In this document: in pieces, positions 58,310-64,000 of the stretch
Layout: the number at the start of each line of letters is the position of its first letter
Position numbering within the stretch: position 1 is the stretch's first letter
Source: Acinetobacter oleivorans DR1
GTDB taxonomy: Bacteria > Pseudomonadota > Gammaproteobacteria > Pseudomonadales > Moraxellaceae
DNA length: 64,000 nt
Reading direction: 5' to 3'
NCBI RefSeq assembly: GCF_000196795.1
Contig: NC_014259.1
Span: 496,001-560,000, forward strand
The notes under the pieces: model-generated
Database searches by the model: none
What the model was told of the DNA's origin: nothing
The model's input: only the letters and a program-made list of their open reading frames with translations
Made by a program: the position numbers and the translations under genes

Positions 58310-60184
58310 CTATTGTGGTTTGAAATACGGCTTTTTAGGTTTTACTTTTTTTTGGAATCGTTGCGGATTCAGTTTCTGTAATAAGCTGTCCGGTACTGGG
58401 CAAGCCTCTCCTAATATCTGGGCAACCAAGATCTCGCTGCATAGTGGCGCAAATAGAAAGCCCTTAGAACCAAGACCCGCAAAAGTAGCAATTCGACTAT
58501 TCTCAAGCATTTTTCCGACCAGAGGAAAATAATCTAAGCTTTGTGCACGGATAGATGCACGGCCTTGCCACGTCGAAGTTGATGGTAACTTTTCTGCATA
58601 TGCAGGGAATACGCTGTGGATTAATTCAAAGTTATGCACATGGTCTTCGGGAAGCACATCTTGATCTTCACGATTTGGGTAAAAAGATGCACCTAAAATT
58701 ATCTGTGAAGCATCAAGTTGCATACAATACCCACCATAGCTATAAGCTTCATTTAAAGGCAGGGGAGCAAAAGAATTATTAACCCAGCTCACTTGTCCGC
58801 GTATTGGTTTTAACTGTGGATAGCTTTCAAATAAAGCAGCACTTTCCCGAGCACAGCACACAACAACATGGTCTGCTTCAGCAATAACCTCATTACCAGC
58901 CTGCAATTGAACTTTATTTTCAAAAGGAACCAGTGCTTTGATATGGGTAATTTTTAGAGCAATTAAAGGGTGTTTCAAAATTTCATCACGTAGTTGATGT
59001 GGTGAAACAGAACCCGCTTCGATCAGTGAAACACTAGAATATGCAGTTTCAAGTGAGTTTGTTGAATGGGTAACAACTTCTGCTGGATATTGGTTTACAA
59101 GATCGAGAAGTTCATCTGCATTTTTCAATGCGATTTGTTGTATTTGAAGTGGACGGAATGCTTGAAAATTTTTATAAAAATTTAAAGCATGTTGCCAACT
59201 TAAAGTCATGAGATGTTCATGGCTTTGTTCAATCGGACATAGTTTAGGATTAAGCAATGCCAAAGGATTTCCAGAAGCACCAGATAATGCTTCTGTTTGC
59301 TCGTATAAGGTGACTTGATGCCCGCGTGCTGCAAATGCCCACGCCGTAGTTAAACCTGCTACACCGGCCCCAATTATCGCAATATGCTGCTGTTCTTTAC
59401 CCAATGACTGAACTTGGTCTAATTGTGAGGATTCATCATCAGATTGAGGTGGATTCCAGATTGCTTTGAGCATTTCCCGTTTATGCCGAAAACCACGTGG
59501 ACGAGAAATAGTAATACCGTGCGCCTTTAGCCCACGTTTTAAAACACCCGCGACACTAAAAGAGGAAAATGTGCTGCCATATTCTGAAAGACGAACAATA
59601 TGGTTTAAAACATTTTGTTCCCACAGCTCTGGATTGCAAGAGGGCGCAAAGCCATCTAAAAACCAAGCATTTACTGCTTTAGTTTTCGCTATGCTTGGGA
59701 AAATGTCTTGTGCATCTCCTAGCCATAGGTCGATGCTAAAACGCTCGTTTGGAAAAGTTAAGCGATGACATCCAGCAATAGGGAGCGGATATTGTTCAAT
59801 TAACTGCTCTGCAAGTGGTTTAAGCTCATCCCAGACATTTAAAGCCCGAATAAGGTCAGCTTTACTTAAGGGAAATTTTTCAACACTGATGGCATGTAAA
59901 TGACTTTGATTGTCTGGACGAACTTGTTGCCAAAGTTGCCAGAGTGCAAGAATGTTTAAACCTGTACCAAAACCAGTTTCTCCTACACTGAAATATTCAA
60001 AATCTTTTAGATTGGCTAAGCGTTCTGATAAGTCATTACCATTTAGAAAAACATGTCGTGTTTCAAGTAAGCCATTATCTTTAGAGAAATAGACATCACC
60101 AAATTGTTTGGAAATGGGAACCTCGATACCATCGATTAATTCCCAGTCCAGTTCTGCTGTTTGGATACGGTTTGATACGTTCAT
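58310..60184 (-). CDS. mnmC: Bifunctional tRNA 5-methylaminomethyl-2-thiouridine enzyme MnmC
   Basis: Completes the mnm5s2U34 modification of tRNA. The N-terminal SAM methyltransferase has VGETGFGTGLNILALW and NAWFLDGFAPSCNPELW. The C-terminal FAD oxidoreductase starts at about residue 270 with IAIIGAGVAGLTTAWAFAA and ends GLGSKGFLFAPL. Length 624 residues from the ATG at 60184, which aligns with the E. coli start; a GTG at 60214 is also open. It overlaps none of the coiled-coil protein gene if 60184 is used. Confidence 0.95.
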   Translation of the reverse strand: MNVSNRIQTAELDWELIDGIEVPISKQFGDVYFSKDNGLLETRHVFLNGNDLSERLANLKDFEYFSVGETGFGTGLNILALWQLWQQVRPDNQSHLHAISVEKFPLSKADLIRALNVWDELKPLAEQLIEQYPLPIAGCHRLTFPNERFSIDLWLGDAQDIFPSIAKTKAVNAWFLDGFAPSCNPELWEQNVLNHIVRLSEYGSTFSSFSVAGVLKRGLKAHGITISRPRGFRHKREMLKAIWNPPQSDDESSQLDQVQSLGKEQQHIAIIGAGVAGLTTAWAFAARGHQVTLYEQTEALSGASGNPLALLNPKLCPIEQSHEHLMTLSWQHALNFYKNFQAFRPLQIQQIALKNADELLDLVNQYPAEVVTHSTNSLETAYSSVSLIEAGSVSPHQLRDEILKHPLIALKITHIKALVPFENKVQLQAGNEVIAEADHVVVCCARESAALFESYPQLKPIRGQVSWVNNSFAPLPLNEAYSYGGYCMQLDASQIILGASFYPNREDQDVLPEDHVHNFELIHSVFPAYAEKLPSTSTWQGRASIRAQSLDYFPLVGKMLENSRIATFAGLGSKGFLFAPLCSEILVAQILGEACPVPDSLLQKLNPQRFQKKVKPKKPYFKPQ

Positions 60185-60207
60185 TTGGTTTAATAGATTG
60201 TTTCGAT

Positions 60208-60675
60208 TTACCACTGGCGTCGACGTTTTGTATGGATATAACTAGCAATAAAGAATCCTAGCAATACGCCACCCGCTAAGGTAACCGCGCCATATAAAAA
60301 CATTTGTGCACTACGTTCGCTTTGTAAAACTTGAACCTGAACAGAGAGGCTGTCGTTTTTTAACTGTAGCTCTTGGTTCTGAGCAAGTGCTTCAAGATTG
60401 GCATGTTCTAACTGTTTTAAGCGAGATGCTTGATCTTGAACTAAAGCTTTGATTTTCGCATCTTGCTGTTGTTTATTCTTTACGAGTTGTTCAGCTGTAA
60501 GTGGTTGAGCTGTAGTCGCTGTTTTCACACCAGTTGGTGCTGTAGGAGCGGGTTTAGCTGCCTGAGTTGAAGGCGCGCTTGGAGGAGGTGTTGCTGGTGT
60601 TGCAGCAGGTTCAACTGCTCCAGCAGTTGAACATATCAAACACAAGCCAAGAAAGCTTTTGATTGCAGGCTGCAT
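60208..60675 (-). CDS. Exported Pro/Ala-rich coiled-coil protein with C-terminal membrane helix
   Basis: A 155-residue protein of no family I recognise. It has a signal peptide (SFLGLCLICSTAGA), then a low-complexity Pro/Ala/Thr stretch (about residues 22-58), and a predicted coiled coil with Gln/Leu repeats (about 65-125). One hydrophobic helix follows (MFLYGAVTLAGGVLLGFFIA), and a basic tail KRRRQW. With a cleaved signal the coiled coil would face the periplasm, anchored by the C-terminal helix. It lies between yciI and mnmC on the same strand. Confidence 0.72.
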   Translation of the reverse strand: MQPAIKSFLGLCLICSTAGAVEPAATPATPPPSAPSTQAAKPAPTAPTGVKTATTAQPLTAEQLVKNKQQQDAKIKALVQDQASRLKQLEHANLEALAQNQELQLKNDSLSVQVQVLQSERSAQMFLYGAVTLAGGVLLGFFIASYIHTKRRRQW

Positions 60676-60679
60676 GCGA

Positions 60680-60982
60680 TTACCCTTTTGGAAATGCTTT
60701 ATTGAACGGTTTTACATCAATATGGGCATAAATGCCTTCTTTGAGAAATGGTTCTTCTTTTAACCATTCATCTAATGCTTCGCGACTGTCGAATTCAACA
60801 ATCATGGTGCTACCATAGAAGCCTGCTTGTGGATCATTAGGATCTTTTGGCATAGCACCCGCTGTAACAAGGCGGCCTTCATCATCGAGTTTTTGTAGAC
60901 GTTCGATATGCTGAGGGCGTATTGCTAAGCGTTTCTCTAAAGTTCCTTCGTTATCGGTACAGCTTAGAACAAAAAAAGGCAT
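60680..60982 (-). CDS. yciI: YciI-family protein
   Basis: 100 residues, ferredoxin-like alpha+beta fold. Characteristic stretches are RPQHIERLQKLDDEGRLVTA and FVLSCTD at the start, with a conserved Asp and His for the proposed active site. The function is unknown; some relatives are dehalogenase- or hydrolase-like. It starts 34 bases after yciB, a pairing also found in E. coli. Confidence 0.88.
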   Translation of the reverse strand: MPFFVLSCTDNEGTLEKRLAIRPQHIERLQKLDDEGRLVTAGAMPKDPNDPQAGFYGSTMIVEFDSREALDEWLKEEPFLKEGIYAHIDVKPFNKAFPKG

Positions 60983-61016
60983 GTAATCGTATCTCTATAA
61001 TCAATCAGGAACCACT

Positions 61017-61631
61017 TTAAGCGTCTGGTGACTTAAAATGCTTACGTAAAATAATGAACTGAATAATGATAAATGAAAACATCACAATCATGTCACCAAA
61101 TGCAGTAAATTCGCCCCAATATTTTCCGCCGTGAAATAAAAATGCGAAGAACACATGTAAACAAGACATCACTACAAACATGACTGCCCAAGCGAAGTTT
61201 AGATTTTTCCAACCTTTTTCACTTAACTCTAAAATAGGATCAAATAAACGTCGTATGAGTGGCTTACGATCTTTACCAAACCAAGGTGAAACCAAGAATG
61301 CGCCTGCAAAAACCAAATTTAAAATTGCAGCTTTCAGACGAATATAGAAATCATCACTTAGCATGAGCGTGATGCCACCAAAAATCACAGTCATAAACAA
61401 TACAAACCATTGTTGTTTATCTAAACGGAATTTTTGGAAAACAAATAAGGCACCATATACCACGAGCATTGAAATAATTAGACCAGTAGTTGCTACAAGA
61501 ATATTATTATTATCTGCACCGCCAGCAGACCCGATCAGTTTAAGTAAAGGATGCTGTGCGTTAGCTGGATCAACTGTTTTATATAAATAGAAGAAAATAA
61601 TTAATGGAACAAAGTCCAGAAGTGCTTTCAT
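61017..61631 (-). CDS. yciB: Inner membrane-spanning protein YciB (IspZ, septation protein A)
   Basis: A 204-residue membrane protein with five or six hydrophobic helices. It shows MKALLDFVPLIIFFYLYK at the start and the cytoplasmic loop FGKDRKPLIRRLFDP then SEKGWKNLNFAW. E. coli YciB takes part in envelope and septum homeostasis. The open frame to 61700 is rejected; the ATG at 61631 matches the family start. Confidence 0.92.
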   Translation of the reverse strand: MKALLDFVPLIIFFYLYKTVDPANAQHPLLKLIGSAGGADNNNILVATTGLIISMLVVYGALFVFQKFRLDKQQWFVLFMTVIFGGITLMLSDDFYIRLKAAILNLVFAGAFLVSPWFGKDRKPLIRRLFDPILELSEKGWKNLNFAWAVMFVVMSCLHVFFAFLFHGGKYWGEFTAFGDMIVMFSFIIIQFIILRKHFKSPDA

Positions 61632-61675
61632 GTTAGAGTATCTGATCAGGTTTGGTGAATGGCATAGTATAAAAG

Positions 61676-62527
61676 ATGCAAGGCATAGATTTACATACAC
61701 ATAGCAATATTTCTGATGGAACTTTGTCTCCGGAATTACTGGTGCAAGCTGCTATTGATGTGAATTTGCATACTTTGGCTTTAACTGATCACGATACAAT
61801 GGACGGATTGCAGCGAGCTAGAATTGCTGCGCAAGGTCATGATTTAAAAATCATTTCTGGTACGGAAATTTCGAGTCAGTGGTCACGCCCAACAACCAAA
61901 AAGAGTTATGGTGTACATATTGTTGCTTTAAACATGCAAGATGAAGCACCAATTTTAGAAGCATTAGAACAACAAAAAAGAGTACGAGCGCAAAGAGCTA
62001 AAGTCATTTGTGATTTATTAGAAAAATGTATTGGTTTTCAGATCTATGAAGATGTTCTTGCCAAAGTGGAAAATCAGGCTGATCGAGTGACAAGAACTCA
62101 CATTGCTAAAACATTGGTCGAGAAGAATGTAGTAACCCGTCCTCAACAGGCATTTGATCGTTTCTTAAAAGAGGGAAGACGTGCCTTTGTTAAGTTTGAA
62201 GGGTTAGGATTAAAAGAAACAATTGACATGATTCATGAAAGTAAAGGGCTGGCAGTTTTAGCACATCCAACTCGTTATGATTTATCTGCAACTAACATTC
62301 GATATTTAATTGAATTGTTCGCAACTTCAGGTGGAGATGCAATTGAGCTACCCCCGCCTATAGAAACATTATCTACTCGCCAAATGGTTGATCGGATGAT
62401 TGAGCAACATCAATTAGCCGTCTCAATTGGCAGTGATTTTCATGGTGAAAATATGCCATGGATTAAATTGGGAAATACACCTAAACCAACGGCTAATCAG
62501 CAAGGTGTTTGGGAGCGTTTTCTCTAA
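61676..62527 (+). CDS. PHP-domain phosphoesterase (YciV/RNase AM-like)
   Basis: A 283-residue PHP-domain protein. Metal residues are in DLHTHSNISDGTLSP, then LALTDHDTMDGL, GTEISSQW, LAVLAHPTRYD and IGSDFHGENMPW. E. coli YciV (TrpH/Rnm) hydrolyses 3',5'-nucleoside bisphosphates and trims the 5' ends of rRNA and other RNAs; the same role is likely. It is divergent from yciB, with a 44-base gap holding both promoters. Confidence 0.9.
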   Translation: MQGIDLHTHSNISDGTLSPELLVQAAIDVNLHTLALTDHDTMDGLQRARIAAQGHDLKIISGTEISSQWSRPTTKKSYGVHIVALNMQDEAPILEALEQQKRVRAQRAKVICDLLEKCIGFQIYEDVLAKVENQADRVTRTHIAKTLVEKNVVTRPQQAFDRFLKEGRRAFVKFEGLGLKETIDMIHESKGLAVLAHPTRYDLSATNIRYLIELFATSGGDAIELPPPIETLSTRQMVDRMIEQHQLAVSIGSDFHGENMPWIKLGNTPKPTANQQGVWERFL

Positions 62528-62533
62528 TAGCGC

Positions 62534-63445
62534 TTAGAGCAAGTTATTATCTTGAGCTTGAATTGGAGGCGGTGTCGGTTTGCCTAGCGTTCCTAAAAGT
62601 TCAATTTCGATACTACGCACCATGGCATCTAAGGGTAAATCATTGCTTTGAGTACCAAAAGGCTCTTCAATTTCCGAGCTTAGTGCATCAAGTCCTAAGA
62701 ATGTATATGCCAAAATTCCAACCAGTAAAGGTGTTGCTAAACCTAGCAATGAACCAAGACTAAACGGCAACATAAAACAGAAAAAATAGACAGTGCGATT
62801 GAGCAAAACTGAATAAGCAAATGGAATAGGTGTATTGGCGATTCGGTCACAGCCAGTTTGCACAACACTTAAATCTGAAACATTTTTATTCATCTGTGCA
62901 TAGATGATGTCAGAGATTTCACCTTCTTTAAGTGCTTGTAATAATTCCCAGTGAATAAGGCTCAGCGTGTACTGAGGAGCATTATTTTGCTGATAGAGTT
63001 GGGTGAGTGCTTGCTGGCTCATACCACTGGTTTGTATTAACTCGGTTGGGTTTGCTGTCTGACGACGTAAACGATCACGTAACACATTAGCAAAAACAAT
63101 CACATGTTGAATGACACGTTCACGGCGAGCCTGAGTCAAAATTCGGCAGTCACGGTCAAAATGGCGCGAAGTTGCAATTAAAACACCCCATAATTTCCGT
63201 GCTTCCCACCAACGGTCATAACATGCAGTATTTTTAAATCCTAAGAAAATAGAAAGCACGACACCAATCAGAGTAAAGCCAACCAAAGGAATTTCTGGAA
63301 AACGATAAAGGTTGATATATTCCACGCCACCAATGATTGCTGAGATCAACATAACAAACCCTAAGGAGGGGAGAATTTTGGGTAAAATCGTCCCTCGCCA
63401 AGAGAATAAAACTTTGAAAATACTAGGTTGATCACGAACAATCAT
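62534..63445 (-). CDS. Bestrophin-family (UPF0187) channel
   Basis: A 303-residue membrane protein. It shows the N-terminal FSWRGTILPKILPSLGFVM, the conserved LGFKNTACYDRWWEARKLWG of the first cytoplasmic region, and the C-terminal GLDALSSEIEEPFGTQSNDL. Bacterial bestrophins form pentameric ion channels; some conduct cations (Klebsiella homologue) rather than chloride. It converges on the PHP gene, with only seven bases between stops. Confidence 0.9.
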   Translation of the reverse strand: MIVRDQPSIFKVLFSWRGTILPKILPSLGFVMLISAIIGGVEYINLYRFPEIPLVGFTLIGVVLSIFLGFKNTACYDRWWEARKLWGVLIATSRHFDRDCRILTQARRERVIQHVIVFANVLRDRLRRQTANPTELIQTSGMSQQALTQLYQQNNAPQYTLSLIHWELLQALKEGEISDIIYAQMNKNVSDLSVVQTGCDRIANTPIPFAYSVLLNRTVYFFCFMLPFSLGSLLGLATPLLVGILAYTFLGLDALSSEIEEPFGTQSNDLPLDAMVRSIEIELLGTLGKPTPPPIQAQDNNLL

Positions 63446-63506
63446 TTTATTTTAAGCATCACTATTTTTGTTTTGATCTTCTAGGCTTAGTTAAGCTTTG
63501 TCAATA

Positions 63507-64000
63507 TTATTGAACTGATATTGCTGCGGGGTTGAGCAGTTGTTGTTCAGCAAATGAAAAGCTTCCTTCTGGAGAAATAATAAAATGATCCAAGAGGTGT
63601 ATTTCGACAAGCTTGCATGCATTTTCCAGTTGTTGAGTTAATGCAATATCTTCAGCAGAAGGCTGTGCTGAACCAAATGGATGATTGTGTGCAATAACGA
63701 GCTGGCAAGCATGTTGTTGTAAGGCGTAGCGTAAAGTTTGATTAACCGAGACCGCACAATGTTGCATTGAACCAAAAAATAGCTTTTTAAAATGGAGCTT
63801 TCTTAATTCTGGGTCTAGACACAGCACAGCAAAGACTTCTTGTTTTTCACCTTTTAATTCATAGCGTAAATAATCCAAAACTAAATCAGAAGAGTGAAGA
63901 CTAAGATTATTCTTCTGAAAGTGATGATCGAGATAACGCCGTCCGAGTTCTTTGACTGCCAGTAATTGAGAATATTTCGTTGCTCCTATTCCATTAAATT
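63507..64000 (-). CDS. radC: RadC-family JAB/MPN-domain protein (partial, cut by window end)
   Basis: The frame is open to base 64000, so the N-terminus is missing. The visible part has the helix-hairpin-helix end (GIGATKYSQLLAVKELGRRY), then the JAB domain with metal ligands HxH and a downstream Asp in AHNHPFGSAQPSAED. Phe replaces the usual Ser in HNHPSG. Despite the old name, a repair role in bacteria is doubtful. The TTG-started shorter frame at 63878 is not the true start. Confidence 0.92.
   Translation of the reverse strand, partial: FNGIGATKYSQLLAVKELGRRYLDHHFQKNNLSLHSSDLVLDYLRYELKGEKQEVFAVLCLDPELRKLHFKKLFFGSMQHCAVSVNQTLRYALQQHACQLVIAHNHPFGSAQPSAEDIALTQQLENACKLVEIHLLDHFIISPEGSFSFAEQQLLNPAAISVQ

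Overview
The window is a stretch of an Acinetobacter chromosome. The 16S sequence, especially the variable region just after the 5' end, matches what I remember of A. baumannii, so the A. calcoaceticus-baumannii complex is the likely source. Base composition is AT-rich and even. I saw no insertion sequence, prophage, integron or CRISPR array. Most of the region is core chromosome with some catabolic and signalling genes.

Layout: (1) 1-9.4 kb: housekeeping and unknown genes: 5'-truncated-by-window miaB, a lytic transglycosylase, an RNase T2-fold protein without its catalytic histidines, mdh, DUF2789, a helical-repeat protein, a 2OG-Fe(II) oxygenase, rlmJ, pssA and an unknown protein. (2) 9.5-15.3 kb: a complete rRNA operon (16S, tRNA-Ile, tRNA-Ala, 23S, 5S). 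(3) 15.3-27.5 kb: a catabolic block. Six genes run in the order of the acyclic terpene utilisation cluster (atuABCDEF). They lie downstream of a palindrome inside a promoter and opposite a TetR regulator coupled to an acetyltransferase. A further acyl-CoA dehydrogenase, a GFA-family protein and DUF4256 precede it. (4) 27.5-30 kb: a compact minus-strand module of two Roadblock/LC7 proteins, a small GTPase and an unrecognised 321-residue protein, driven by a near-consensus promoter. It is the best candidate for an undescribed system here. (5) 30.2-38.8 kb: sspB, sspA, rpsI, rplM, pdxA, rsmA, apaH, DUF2147, lrgAB-like genes and hflX. (6) 39-44.9 kb: a lysophospholipid acyltransferase, a phospholipase D/cardiolipin synthase lipoprotein, a metallophosphoesterase and a yfiRNB-type cyclic-di-GMP module. 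(7) 45-50.8 kb: a second rRNA operon, same orientation and nearly identical. (8) 50.9-64 kb: a disulfide oxidoreductase, two lipoproteins (one of only 34 residues), and then a run of small metabolic, RNA-modification and stress genes ending in a radC cut by the window edge.

How the genes work together: the atu genes would take citronellyl/geranyl-CoA through dehydrogenation, biotin-dependent carboxylation and hydration. The two rRNA operons share about 5.74 kb (about 9518-15254 and 45050-50786) but have different promoter -35 regions and different terminators. I found one base difference between them, in 16S. Membrane lipid genes (pssA, acyltransferase, cardiolipin synthase) are scattered rather than clustered. 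All functional calls come from reading motifs and gene order by eye; no database was searched.
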